Shown piece after piece: positions 36,270 to 43,888 of a stretch of 64,000 bases of DNA (position 1 is the stretch's first letter; every line of letters starts with the position of its first letter). The notes beneath the pieces are model-generated. The model worked only from the letters and a program-made list of their open reading frames with translations. It did not search any database and was not told the DNA's origin. A program made the translations under genes and the position numbers. The DNA comes from Clostridium tagluense (GTDB lineage: Bacteria > Bacillota > Clostridia > Clostridiales > Clostridiaceae). The stretch spans positions 32,813 to 96,812 of the forward strand of contig NZ_BHYK01000003.1 of NCBI RefSeq assembly GCF_003865095.1. Reading direction: 5' to 3'.

Positions 36270-36704
36270 CTATTTACCGATTTCTAAAGCTTTAGAAAAC
36301 ATATTTTTTATAGCATTCATAGAATTTACATTTGCCTCATATGCTCTTGTAGACGCAATCATATCTGCCATTTCATTTAAAATGTTTACGTTTGGCATTT
36401 TCACATACCCGTCTTTATCTGCATCTGGATGGGATGGCTTATAAACGCGCCTTAAAGGTGACTTGTCATTTTCAATACCAACAGCCTTTACCCCTTTAAA
36501 ACTATCTTTATACATGCCTGTAGTTTTATCTAATTCTTGTTGCAGATTTTCTTGAAACACAGCTATTTTTCTTATGTATGTTTGTCCATTTTCTCCCCTA
36601 GTGGTAGCTACATTTGTTACATTAGACGCTATAGTGTCCATCCTTAATCTTTCTGCTGTGAGTCCACTAGAACTTATTCTCATTCCCCTAAAAACATTAT
36701 TCAT
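36270..36704 (-). CDS. flgC: flagellar basal-body rod protein FlgC
   Basis: 144-residue proximal rod protein. [20 protein letters not shown] and [19 protein letters not shown] form the N-terminal signature, and [20 protein letters not shown] the C-terminal one; the short GYVKMPNVN segment is typical of FlgC. Five bp gap to flgB. Confidence 0.96.
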   Translation of the reverse strand: MNNVFRGMRISSSGLTAERLRMDTIASNVTNVATTRGENGQTYIRKIAVFQENLQQELDKTTGMYKDSFKGVKAVGIENDKSPLRRVYKPSHPDADKDGYVKMPNVNILNEMADMIASTRAYEANVNSMNAIKNMFSKALEIGK

Positions 36705-36709
36705 TTGTA

Positions 36710-37114
36710 CTATTTCCCTCCTCCTATAATATAACTTGTAAGTGAATTCTTACTATTGACTTGCTTAACCAGTGCGTTAAACATTAATGTATTTGCCGCT
36801 TGATTAGTCATTTCTGAGTCTATATCCACATTATTTCCGTCTTGTCTCATACTGGTGGACTCGTCCTTTTTTACTGAAATATCGGAGCTAGTGCTTCCGG
36901 TTTGCATATGTTTATTATTGTCAGTTTTTAATGTATCTTCACCCATGCTGTCATTTAATGTGTCTTCAAATGTAACATAGAACTTCTTATAACCTTTTGT
37001 ATTGATATTTGCAATGTTGTTTGCAATAACTTTACTTCTAAGCGCCGAAGCATCCATACTCTTTTTCAACAAGTTATACGTATTTTCGCTTACTGAATTC
37101 CCAATTATACCCAT
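36710..37114 (-). CDS. flgB: flagellar basal-body rod protein FlgB
   Basis: 134-residue proximal rod protein and first gene of the flagellar operon. [20 protein letters not shown] followed by [10 protein letters not shown] is the family signature, and [20 protein letters not shown] ends it. I start it at 37114 because the GGGAG site is then nine bases away; the ATG at 37123 overlaps the site. Confidence 0.95.
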   Translation of the reverse strand: MGIIGNSVSENTYNLLKKSMDASALRSKVIANNIANINTKGYKKFYVTFEDTLNDSMGEDTLKTDNNKHMQTGSTSSDISVKKDESTSMRQDGNNVDIDSEMTNQAANTLMFNALVKQVNSKNSLTSYIIGGGK

Positions 37115-37271
37115 AATTCTCATCTCCCTTCATTTACCATTAGACATATAATATGAAAATCATTCTTAAAATCTTATTTTTTACTAAAAATAGCTAAATT
37201 TGTTTTCATATCTAATATATATATAATTATATACTATTTTCTTATATTCGTGAATGTTTTCTTTTCTATTT

Positions 37272-37301
37272 TTTATAAATTAGATTAATTTTAAGATTCA
37301 A
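37272..37301 (-). promoter_or_regulatory. possible sigma-A promoter of the flagellar operon
   Basis: On the minus strand TTGAAT (37296-37301) and TATAAA (37272-37277) are separated by 18 bp, about 150 bp before flgB. The region between it and flgB is extremely A+T-rich (several TATATA tracts), so other -10 elements are possible. No sigma-D motif and no c-di-GMP riboswitch were seen in this leader. Confidence 0.4.
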
Positions 37302-37445
37302 ACTGCCCTATTCTGCTGTTAAAATGTATGTTTCGAAGGTTATGTTTCTTGTTAATGATTTTTATGAAGTCTATTCTTTGTTTACAAGCTTCTTTTATAT
37401 TATACATTATTGTAGTAATTTGTCTATTAATTTAACTATATTATA

Positions 37446-37660
37446 CAAAAAAAGACTTGATTTTCATCAAATCTCTTTTTGTCGATTTTATATTTAATAG
37501 TACCCCAAAGCCTAAATAACTCGTGATAACTGTGCTTTTTATCTAATTTTAATATTGTCAAGTATTCTTAATTCATACTATGATAACTTGTTATATTGAA
37601 CCATCATAGCATTTCCAGCTTATATAAGAACATTATACTCAAAATTTTCCATCATTGAAA
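37446..37660 (-). pseudogene. decayed 3' end of a flagellin gene with its terminator
   Basis: About 215 bp align with the 3' end of the intact flagellin gene at 38179: the stem-loop (37446-37481 versus 38086-38121), the spacer, the final LxxLENVRSR-like codons and the stretch for GNAMMxQxNKL (plus-strand ATCATAGCATTTCCAGCTT is shared). It has an in-frame TAG after NKLS, several substitutions and no upstream flagellin sequence. It is therefore a relic of a tandem flagellin copy whose 5' part has been lost; the neighbouring 113-residue gene now sits where that part would be. Confidence 0.85.
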
Positions 37661-37665
37661 TGCCT

Positions 37666-38007
37666 CTAATATATCATCTCATCCTGTGGAAACATATTTA
37701 AGTAATTTTCATAAGAAGCCATAGCATCTACTTCTGATATCCTACTACATGTTAAATTTCTATATAGCATATACAACTTTAAATGAAGATCTGGATTAAG
37801 GTGTTTAACTTCAACCATTTTTTCATATATTAAATCTTGAGGAGATATTTTGCTCCTGGCTTCAAGCAAACTAGAAAGAACCTTTTGTAGTCCTAGAACT
37901 TTCATTTTTAAGTGCGGAGTAGAGCAAAGGCTACTAATTCCTTTTAACTCTTCAATAATTTCCTGCATTGTTTCAACGCTAATTGAAACTTGATTATTAC
38001 TACTCAT
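37666..38007 (-). CDS. unknown helical protein downstream of flagellin, 113 residues
   Basis: Not recognised. The start at 38007 follows GAGGTGATATAC; an in-frame GTG at 38016 overlaps this site. The protein is predicted mostly helical (MQEIIEELKGISSLCSTPHL, LQKVLSSLLEARSK, LHLKLYMLYRNLTC), with no membrane segment, and its length and helical character recall flagellin-cofactor proteins such as FliS/FlaG only in a general way. It lies between an intact flagellin gene and a flagellin relic, so a link to filament biology is likely but unproven. Confidence 0.6.
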   Translation of the reverse strand: MSSNNQVSISVETMQEIIEELKGISSLCSTPHLKMKVLGLQKVLSSLLEARSKISPQDLIYEKMVEVKHLNPDLHLKLYMLYRNLTCSRISEVDAMASYENYLNMFPQDEMIY

Positions 38008-38019
38008 GTATATCACCTC

Positions 38020-38053
38020 TCTTAGTTTAAATAATTTATAAAAATAGATAATT
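38020..38053. repeat. 34-bp leader repeat, copy 1 (copy 2 at 39201-39234)
   Basis: The leader of the 113-residue gene (plus-strand TTTATAAAAATAGAT core) recurs upstream of the flagellin gene at 39201-39234 with about 31 of 34 positions identical, including a decayed ribosome site. This copy is also the left arm of an AATAGATAATTCA/TGAATTATCTATT hairpin (38043-38082). The pair marks the edges of an old tandem duplication of the flagellin plus 113-residue-gene unit. Confidence 0.65.
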
Positions 38054-38085
38054 CATCGTATCTCTATTGAATTATCTATTTTATA

Positions 38086-38121
38086 CAAAAGGAGACTTTA
38101 TTTTCATCAAGTCTCCTTTTG
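38086..38121 (-). terminator. flagellin terminator
   Basis: Perfect 13-bp stem CAAAAGGAGACTT / AAGTCTCCTTTTG with a 10-nt loop and a T-rich exit on the minus strand, 58 bp after the flagellin stop codon. A degenerate copy ends the flagellin relic at 37446-37481. Confidence 0.9.
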
Positions 38122-38178
38122 CGGCTATCATATTTGACAGTATCCTAAAACTCAAAGAACTCATCATAACTCAGTTCT

Positions 38179-39036
38179 TTATCTACTTCTAACATTCTCG
38201 AGTACTCTTAATGCATCCTGTGGTAACTTGTTGGATTGAGCCATCATAGCATTTCCAGCTTGTATAAGAATATTGTACTTAGAATATTCCATGATTTCCT
38301 CAGCCATATCCGCATCTCTTATACCACTTTCAGCAGATTCTATTTTATCTGCTATGGCAATTGTGGAATTATAACTACTTTCGAATCTGCTACCTAAGGC
38401 TCCATATTTACTTCTAGCGCTGATGATTGTATCAAGTGCTTTGTCTACAAGTTCCAGTGACTCATTTATTTTGTCAACATCTACATTAGTAACTAACTTT
38501 CCAGTTGCATCTTTAGTCTTAAGGTCTAGGCCTTCTGCAGTTAGATTATACCTTGGTATTTTAATTATTTCTCCTACGTTATCCCCTATAGAAGTTTCTA
38601 TAATCTTTGGCTCCTTATTATCCTTATTAACTAAAAGCTTAACTCCATTAAACTCAGTATTATTTGCCATGTCATCTGCGCCATCTAACATTTGATTTAT
38701 TTCTTTTTGAATAACAGCTTTATCCGCTGGGGTTGTAACTCCTCCAGCTTGTACTAATAGCTCTCTAACTCTTTGCAAGCTACTTGTAATACCTTCAAGG
38801 CCACCTTCTGTAGTTTGAATCATGCTAACTCCATCTTGAGTGTTTTTCGCCGCCATTTGAAGGCCTCTTATCTGCATTCTAAGTCTCTCACTTTGAGCAA
38901 TTGCATTAGGGTTTTCTTTTGCACTATTTATTTTAACACCAGAAGATATTCGGCCTAATGCTCCACTTTGCTTAGTAAGATTCTTACTGTATTCTTTATA
39001 TATGTTTAAAGATGCCATATTCTTACTCAATCTCAT
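38179..39036 (-). CDS. flagellin, 285 residues
   Basis: Short flagellin made of conserved N- and C-terminal D0/D1 helices with a small central domain. N-terminal helices: LSKNMASLNIYKEYSKNLTK, then LGRISSGVKINSAKENPNA and IQTTEGGLEGITSSLQRVRE; C-terminal: YGALGSRFESSYNST, DADMAEEIMEYSKYNILIQA and the end LENVRSR. The central part (about 130-195) is the likely glycosylated, surface-exposed region. It has its own sigma-D promoter at 39081-39107 and terminator at 38086-38121. It is one of at least three flagellin genes here (others at 43889 and 63878). Confidence 0.94.
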   Translation of the reverse strand: MRLSKNMASLNIYKEYSKNLTKQSGALGRISSGVKINSAKENPNAIAQSERLRMQIRGLQMAAKNTQDGVSMIQTTEGGLEGITSSLQRVRELLVQAGGVTTPADKAVIQKEINQMLDGADDMANNTEFNGVKLLVNKDNKEPKIIETSIGDNVGEIIKIPRYNLTAEGLDLKTKDATGKLVTNVDVDKINESLELVDKALDTIISARSKYGALGSRFESSYNSTIAIADKIESAESGIRDADMAEEIMEYSKYNILIQAGNAMMAQSNKLPQDALRVLENVRSR

Positions 39037-39080
39037 AAAATCAACTCCATTAAAATTTTTTATTTACTGTCTATTTTATC

Positions 39081-39107
39081 ATATCGGATACATTGAACTT
39101 TTCTTTA
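39081..39107 (-). promoter_or_regulatory. sigma-D (FliA) promoter of the flagellin gene
   Basis: On the minus strand TAAA (39104-39107), 16-bp spacer, CCGATAT (39081-39087): an excellent sigma-28 match, 45 bp before the flagellin ATG. Confidence 0.92.
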
Positions 39108-39426
39108 GGAATTCCGATGGATTCCTCTATGCCTATTTTCAACATTAACTTCTTTATAGGTTAATACTATAACTGAAATAACAATAATATATATTGCCGC
39201 TCTTAATTTAAATGATTTATAAAAATAGATGATTAACAAAGCTATCATCTTCACTTACTTCAAAATTAGATAGTTTTATTAATAATCCATGCTGAATTGT
39301 TTATTGTCTTACTTGCTACTTCGTTTAAATAGTTAATAACTTTATATAAATTTTCTTTTTGTTTTGATTAAAAACACCCCAATAATTCATAAGCTATACC
39401 CTGCAGTAAGGTATTCAAATTGATTA
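39108..39426. other. intergenic region upstream of flagellin; holds a duplicated leader
   Basis: No supported gene. It contains copy 2 of the 34-bp leader repeat (39201-39234), which precedes no open frame, so it looks like the start of a lost copy of the 113-residue gene. The rest is A+T-rich sequence with stop codons in all frames. Confidence 0.55.
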
Positions 39427-39630
39427 TTAGGGCATTTTGATAATTTCCACACTACTCATCTCTTTTCTCATACCCTTAACTTCATTCTTCAAATTTTCCT
39501 GCTGTGCTGATAAAACATCAGTTTTATGCTCTAAACCTCTCAATATTTGAGTATGTTCTTCTTGGGTTATCTTAATTGATTTCATGTCACCTTGCATTGA
39601 TTTTAGGATATCCAATATTTCCTTATCCAT
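39427..39630 (-). CDS. small coiled-coil protein, 67 residues, probably truncated
   Basis: MDKEILDILKSMQGDMKSIK and TQEEHTQILRGLEHKTDVLS form a continuous coiled coil. I recall this sequence type as the N-terminal part of longer (about 100-130 residue) clostridial proteins that occur in many copies per genome; here it ends early at VEIIKMP, so it may be a truncated copy. A minus-strand CCGATAT (39667-39673), 37 bp before the start, matches a sigma-D -10 box but lacks a good -35. Function unknown. Confidence 0.55.
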   Translation of the reverse strand: MDKEILDILKSMQGDMKSIKITQEEHTQILRGLEHKTDVLSAQQENLKNEVKGMRKEMSSVEIIKMP

Positions 39631-40274
39631 AAATTCACCACCTAAATCTTTTTCTGTTATTATATCATATCGGAGCTAAGGTTAAAATAATAAATTATAT
39701 TTTTAAAAAATCATTAATATTAATATATTTAAGTTTCGCACTACCAAAACACTATGTTTCAGCACATGGAAACTTATCTTACCCATTGATTTTATTCATG
39801 TTTAAATAAAGGTTGTATTATCATGCGACAAAGTTTAAACGAAATTGATGAAATTTTTACTAATCATAATTCAGATGGGCATAGAGGTTATTTTTAAAGG
39901 GTGTAAATGGTATTTAGAAACATGAAAATGACAGTCTGAAAGCTTTGTTGCACAGATAGCTGATATAAGCATATGCTACATTTTATACAATATGCTTATC
40001 TATTCAAAGAGAATAAGAGACTATAAAACTACTGGCGGCTTATTTGAATACCATCAAATTCTTATTTAACAAGCGTTTGAGGGATGCGAAACTTGCAAGA
40101 AGTCTTGCCGACTAACTTGCTACATGTTATAATATTTTATAGAAAACATAAAACTGAAGCAACATGCATGAAAAATAAAGTTATTACAATTAATAATTGG
40201 TATTGTGGCGCCATTATTTTATAGAATAAACCTGAAAATCAGGTAAAATAATATATATAGAAGGGGCTGTTCAT
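39631..40274. other. 640-bp region without a supported gene
   Basis: No convincing open frame. It holds a possible sigma-D -10 box (39667-39673), an imperfect hairpin ATAAGCATAT...ATATGCTTAT (39965-39999) and a short ACCTGAAAATCAGGT palindrome just before the next gene (near 40230). The composition is less A+T-rich than its neighbours around 39880-40130, which may be relic coding sequence I cannot identify. Confidence 0.4.
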
Positions 40275-40394
40275 ATGGTTAAATTAAATAAAGAAGAGCA
40301 ACTAATAGAATTTATTTCATTCTGTATAGAGAATTTCAAGGTAGCACATAGTATGAGGGGAAAAGATGTAGCGAATTTATTAAATGCTAGGTGA
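40275..40394 (+). CDS. DUF3791-like small protein, 39 residues, truncated
   Basis: The start follows GAAGGGG. LIEFISFCIENFKVAHSMRG and KDVANLLN match what I recall of the N-terminal half of DUF3791 proteins (about 70 residues), then a TGA ends the frame at 40394. DUF3791 and DUF3990 genes normally form small accessory cassettes of toxin-like genes. Six bases after the stop the next related small gene starts, so this is probably the broken first gene of such a cassette. Confidence 0.5.
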   Translation: MVKLNKEEQLIEFISFCIENFKVAHSMRGKDVANLLNAR

Positions 40395-40400
40395 TATAGT

Positions 40401-40628
40401 ATGACACTCGCAAAGGTGACACAGGAAAATGTGCATATATTCATTCCTTTAAAAGTAGCTAAGATAACAGAGCTCTTAGCAAAAAATAATAATATTAGTT
40501 GGAAAGAAGATTTACTTGAGTTTTATAACTCTAGAACTTATACTGTTTTGGAGAAAGAAGACACTAAGTTATGGTATGAAGGTGCAAGCTACCTTTACAT
40601 GAGGCTCGACATGAAAAAAAACGGATAA
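40401..40628 (+). CDS. DUF3791-like small protein, 75 residues
   Basis: The pattern ITELLAKNNNISWKEDLLEF followed by YNSRTYTVLEKEDTKLWYEG resembles the DUF3791 form in which a short helical repeat ends with SxTYxxLxxxxTxLWxEGxxYL. It lies six bp after a truncated relative. DUF3990, the usual partner, is absent, so the cassette is incomplete. Function unknown. On the plus strand, unlike almost everything around it, which suggests independent acquisition. Confidence 0.5.
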   Translation: MTLAKVTQENVHIFIPLKVAKITELLAKNNNISWKEDLLEFYNSRTYTVLEKEDTKLWYEGASYLYMRLDMKKNG

Positions 40629-40667
40629 AAATTTGATATTTAAATAATAAATTCAGATGAAATTCAC

Positions 40668-40703
40668 AAAAATCTTAATCATTTAAATGGTCAAGATTTT
40701 TTT
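40668..40703. terminator. terminator-like hairpin between converging genes
   Basis: AAAAATCTT...AAGATTTTT stem with a T7 run on the plus strand; it lies 40 bp after the DUF3791-like gene and overlaps the last codons of the transposase relic. Confidence 0.65.
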
Positions 40704-41077
40704 AAATGTATATATCTACTTGTTTCAAGCATTTGAGTATCTGATCCTATAAGCTCTGAAAAATATCTATCTTTAAATAGATGTCCAGTATAATTATATT
40801 TTTTATTATAGTATTTCGCATACTTACTACTTATTCTATCTATAAATTGCCCTAACGGTTTATCTTCTGTTTTGATTAATATATGCACATGATTATCCAT
40901 TAAACAATAGCATATTATTTCATATTTATCGTAGATATACTACTCCATCGTTTCTTTAATCAAAATTATATAATGTACAAAATTCTCTTTATCCTTAAAT
41001 ATGTCATTCCTGTGGTTACCTCTTGCAGTGACATGATAACTTGCACCAGGATACCATTATCTTTTTGTTGTTGGCAT
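40691..41077 (-). pseudogene. REP-associated/IS200-like Y1 transposase relic
   Basis: A single frame read from an ATG at 41077 (GGAGG site) gives MPTTKR-stop-WYPGASYHVTARGNHRNDIF, a second stop after ETME, then YDKYEIICYCLMDNHVHILI with the HxH metal-binding motif of Y1 HUH transposases and SRYIHLKKS. The family continues with NPVKA and about 60 more residues, which are missing. Two nonsense codons and a truncated C-terminus make it a dead transposase. The catalytic tyrosine region is partly present, but the enzyme cannot be full length. Confidence 0.85.
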
Positions 41078-41173
41078 AATCAAAACCTCCACTCTATTTC
41101 CATATTATTGATTATTGCCAAATTTCCAAAATTTACACCCCTGGGGTGTTTGTGAAGGCTTGCCTGAACTTGC

Positions 41174-41304
41174 TACTTCTACTTTAGATGGCTAGCAGGT
41201 AAGAACCCGTGCCATGTTTGCCCTATAAAAATGAGTATACCTATCCGTAACAACAACAAAATGAGCATCAGCAGCTACTACTTCATCCACTGATACTCAT
41301 TCTA
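41174..41304. repeat. dispersed repeat R1, copy A (131 bp)
   Basis: It shares TACTTCTACTTTAGATGGCT, AAAATGAGTATACCTATCC, AAAATGAGCATCAGCAGC and CACTGATACTCATTCTA in the same order with 42747-42874; the copies differ by one clean 3-bp indel and scattered substitutions. A third, weaker copy of the last part is at about 43541-43593. Internally it contains opposed GAATGAGTATCAGTG/GCTGATGCTCATT motifs, so the RNA could fold. No transposase signature; stop codons flank any translation. Confidence 0.75.
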
Positions 41305-41345
41305 ATTTTTTTCTTAATAATTCCTTTTCTACAACAAACACTACA

Positions 41346-41390
41346 AACCACCAGATGCCAGGTTACATAGTGAGGGATTTATTCCCGTGC
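41346..41390. repeat. dispersed repeat R2, copy A (45 bp)
   Basis: AGGTTACATAGTGAGGGATT and the following TTATTCCCGTGC recur at 43337-43380 (AGCAGGTTACATAGCGAGGG, then ATTTATCCCCGAGC). Copy A abuts the stop of the nuclease relic. R1 and R2 copies together bracket the degenerate block 41.2-43.4 kb. Confidence 0.7.
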
Positions 41391-42286
41391 TACTTGTGCA
41401 TCATTTTCCTTTTTAGTTCCATTACCGCTTCCTTTGGTAGATCAGTCATGTCAACAATATCTTCTATACTATCTCCTCGTTTTAACATTTTTTCAGCTAC
41501 CTTTATCGCCCTTTCATTTGACCCTTCCTCTTTAGCAGTTTTCATTCTTGTCATTTGGTCATGGATTTCCGCTTGCCTTGATTCGTATGCCATTCTTGCT
41601 TTTTCGTTTTTACTCATAACCTGCAATTGATCGTAAGCTTTTCCTATTTCTTCATTCTTTAATGCTAACACCTCCATCACCTCCTTTGATTTTGCTCCTA
41701 TGAATTCCATCCATTGAGTTATTGCTGCATTTTCATCTTTTTCTACACCTTCTTTTTCAAGTTTTGGAAGTTCTAAATATCTTATCTCTAAGACTTCTGT
41801 TAATCTATATCCTGTCTCATCATCTGTAATATGATAGCTTGAGTGTATTTTATTTAGTGGTGTACATTCGAAATCTAGTATATTTATAGTTATGCATTTT
41901 TTAAGCTTATCATAAGGATCTCCTGATTTTATTTGTTCTATATACATTTTTGCCCAATAGAAGATTGTTCTTTCCGCCATGTATTCTGTTGGCAATATTT
42001 GAATTTCAATGTCTATTTCTTTACCCTCTTTTGTTTTTGCTCTAACATCTAAGATTCCTTTTTTGTCTTGTTTGAATTTTCTTTACAATTCATTATTTAT
42101 TATTGTAAGTTCATTGAGTTCATCTGTTGGTACATTTAATATTGCACATAGTAGTGCTTTTAATAAATCTATATTCTTTGGATCTCCAAATAGCAGCTTA
42201 AATGCAAAATCTATTTTAGGAGACATTATGAAATTATCATCTTCAATTTTTCCTTTATTAGTTGCTTTTCCTGTTACTTTAGCCAT
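41390..42286 (-). pseudogene. Rpn/PD-(D/E)XK nuclease family transposase, broken by one stop codon
   Basis: Two frames in the same phase are separated only by a TAA after NELTIINNEL: upstream 42083-42286 has IMSPKIDFAFKLLFGDPKNI, the start of Rpn (PDDEXK_2) proteins, and downstream come ILDVRAKTKEGKEIDIEIQI (catalytic D...ExQ) and RTIFYWAKMYIEQIKSGDPY. The reconstructed length of about 298 residues equals that of intact clostridial Rpn proteins. These RpnA-like proteins promote recombination and are common as multicopy genes. A single nonsense change points to recent loss, or a sequencing error. Confidence 0.85.
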
Positions 42287-42866
42287 TATATCTCTTCCTC
42301 CAATTATCTTTGACTATCTTTAATGGTTATATTCTTCCTTACCTTTATTTTATCAGATAATTACATTTTATTCTACACTATTTATTATTCCTCCTTGAAT
42401 TCTATTTCTCTTATTCAAGGTAATAATATATCTTTGATTTTTCAGTAGTTATAGGTACAAAAATAGCCTAAGACAGATTTTACTCCATCTTAAGCTTATT
42501 ATGTTTCACTGCATTATTTAGATTATGCCGTGAAATATTTGTAGCTATATTTTCGCTATCCCTTGTGCTGCAATAGCTCTTCATATCTCACCCACTACAA
42601 AATAATTTTGCAGTGAACCATTCTTTCTTCCCTAGAAATCGGCACTATCGACATTACCGTCATACTATTTTTTACAATGACAATAGCGTCGGGATTTTAG
42701 ACTTATATATGTGTTTGCACTACATTTTTCAGTTCACTACCACACCTACTTCTACTTTAGATGGCTATCAGGGCAGAAACTGTGCCCTATTTGCCCTACA
42801 AAAATGAGTATACCTATCCACAACAACAAAATGAGCATCAGCAGCTGTTGTTTCAGGCACTGATAC
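42287..42866. other. 580-bp region without an intact gene
   Basis: No supported gene. It includes repeat R1 copy B at its right end (42747-42874) and a pair of opposed motifs around 42640-42690 (GACATTACCGTCAT/AATGACAATAGCGTC) that could form an imperfect hairpin. The rest is short broken frames. Confidence 0.4.
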
Positions 42867-42874
42867 TCATTCTA
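42747..42874. repeat. dispersed repeat R1, copy B (128 bp)
   Basis: Second copy of R1 (see 41174-41304), about 1.57 kb from copy A in the same orientation. Relative to A it lacks one codon-sized triplet; in the minus-strand frame both copies read ADAHFVVV(T)DRYTHF without a stop, but neither has a start codon or ribosome site. Confidence 0.75.
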
Positions 42875-43117
42875 GTATTTTTCCATCTTCTATTCTTCTG
42901 CTTTCACTATCTAGTCCTTTAACCTTTGTCGCTAGGTTGTTTAGCTTAGCATTTAGAGCTTCCAGTTCTTCTGAAGTAATGTTTACCTGTTTAGCTTGTT
43001 CTGCTATCTGTTTCATTTGCAATAGCTTTGCCTCAATAATGTCAGCATCTTTTGTCTGTACTGCACCCATTTCAATTCCTGCTGCAACTCTTTCTTTAGA
43101 TCTTCTCTTTCATACAT
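42867..43117 (-). pseudogene. coiled-coil protein gene with a one-base frameshift
   Basis: Starting at the ATG at 43117, two bases after the yjfB stop, translation gives MYEREDLKKELQQELKWVQY then RQKML; after one missing base the adjacent frame continues DIIEAKLLQMKQIAEQAKQV and NITSEELEALNAKLNNLATK to the stop at 42867. The joined protein (about 83 residues) is the form I recall for a small clostridial protein that often follows such genes. The frameshift is near 43047. It is either a pseudogene or a sequencing error; the second half alone can start at an ATG at 43070 without a ribosome site. Confidence 0.7.
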
Positions 43118-43118
43118 A

Positions 43119-43298
43119 CTATGACCTTATATCCAAATGCTGTCCTACATTAGTGTCTACTACAACATTGTTCACCATTTCTCTTATCGGTGTAGCAGAT
43201 TCTTTACCAGTATTTATTGCCATTTTCATTACTGCTATTCCAGCTGATTCTTGTACTCTTGATTGACTCATTACCATTGATAGTACTGCTATATACAT
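43119..43298 (-). CDS. YjfB-family putative motility protein, 59 residues
   Basis: Small helical protein of the YjfB_motility family. MYIAVLSMVMSQSRVQESAG and IAVMKMAINTGKE are the conserved N-terminal helices, and DTNVGQHLDIRS the end. The start at 43298 follows AGGAGGTAATC; an upstream ATG would put this ribosome site inside the coding sequence. A paralogue of identical length lies at 43628-43807. The family is linked to motility by context and by B. subtilis YjfB control from sigma-D; its molecular role is unknown. Confidence 0.82.
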   Translation of the reverse strand: MYIAVLSMVMSQSRVQESAGIAVMKMAINTGKESATPIREMVNNVVVDTNVGQHLDIRS

Positions 43299-43336
43299 AT
43301 GATTACCTCCTGTTTTCTTACATTCTTTCGACATAA

Positions 43337-43380
43337 ATCACCAAATAGCAGGTTACATAGCGAGGGATTTATCCCCGAGC
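43337..43380. repeat. dispersed repeat R2, copy B
   Basis: Second copy of the 45-bp repeat at 41346-41390, same orientation, about 40 bp upstream of the first yjfB-like gene. The following stretch 43381-43627 has no gene; it includes the degenerate third R1 copy (43541-43593) and the phrase ACAAGTACCTGTCACCCT, which recurs at 43875-43892. Confidence 0.7.
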
Positions 43381-43627
43381 TTGCTTATCTATATTATTGA
43401 CAGCTTTTACTATTTTAATGCTTTTCTTTTTGCATTATTTTACAAGTACCTGTCACCCTAGTGAGGAGGAAGTTTGCCGAAGAGCTTGCTATAGTTATAA
43501 AATATCTAAAGATAAATTAACAAATAATGCCTATATCAAAATGAACACCAATAGCTATTTCTGTAGCCACCGATGCTCATTCCAATATTGTTTAGCTTAT
43601 CATGTAATTCTTATCTTTAATCTACAA

Positions 43628-43807
43628 TTATGCCATAACATCCAAGTGCTGTCCCACATTAGTATCTACTGCAACATTCTTCAGCATTTCTGTCATCTGC
43701 GCCGCAGTTTCTTTTCCAGTATCCATTGCCATCTTCATCACTGATATACCTGCTAATTCTTGTACTCTTGATTGACTGGTTACAATTGATAATGCTCCTA
43801 TATCCAT
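43628..43807 (-). CDS. YjfB-family putative motility protein, second copy, 59 residues
   Basis: I translated this frame from the ATG at 43807 (TTGGAGGC site): MDIGALSIVTSQSRVQELAG, ISVMKMAMDTGKETAAQMTE and VDTNVGQHLDVMA. It matches the product at 43119-43298 over its whole length and keeps the usual MDIxALS start of the family. It lies 81 bp downstream of the second flagellin gene with no obvious terminator between them, so it is probably expressed with that flagellin from the sigma-D promoter at 44742. Confidence 0.85.
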   Translation of the reverse strand: MDIGALSIVTSQSRVQELAGISVMKMAMDTGKETAAQMTEMLKNVAVDTNVGQHLDVMA

Positions 43808-43888
43808 AGTTATGCCTCCAATATTTATTTTGTTTTACACCCTTGTGTGCTTACGAGTATTTACATTGTTTTACAAGTGCCTGTCACC

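Noticed and set aside
37124..37440. c-di-GMP (GEMM) riboswitch in the flagellar operon leader
   Set aside because: No CACGCA...AAACC-type core or paired stems of that class are visible; the leader is simple A+T-rich sequence.
37666..38007. Calling the 113-residue protein FliS or FlaG
   Set aside because: Position and helical content fit loosely, but no FliS or FlaG sequence motif is visible.
41174..42874. R1 repeats as CRISPR repeats or a small protein gene
   Set aside because: Only two good copies 1.5 kb apart with no regular spacers; the open frame has no start codon or ribosome site.
43299..43336. Sigma-D promoter for the first yjfB-like gene
   Set aside because: A GTCGAAAG sequence resembles the -10 box, but no TAAA lies 15-16 bp upstream.
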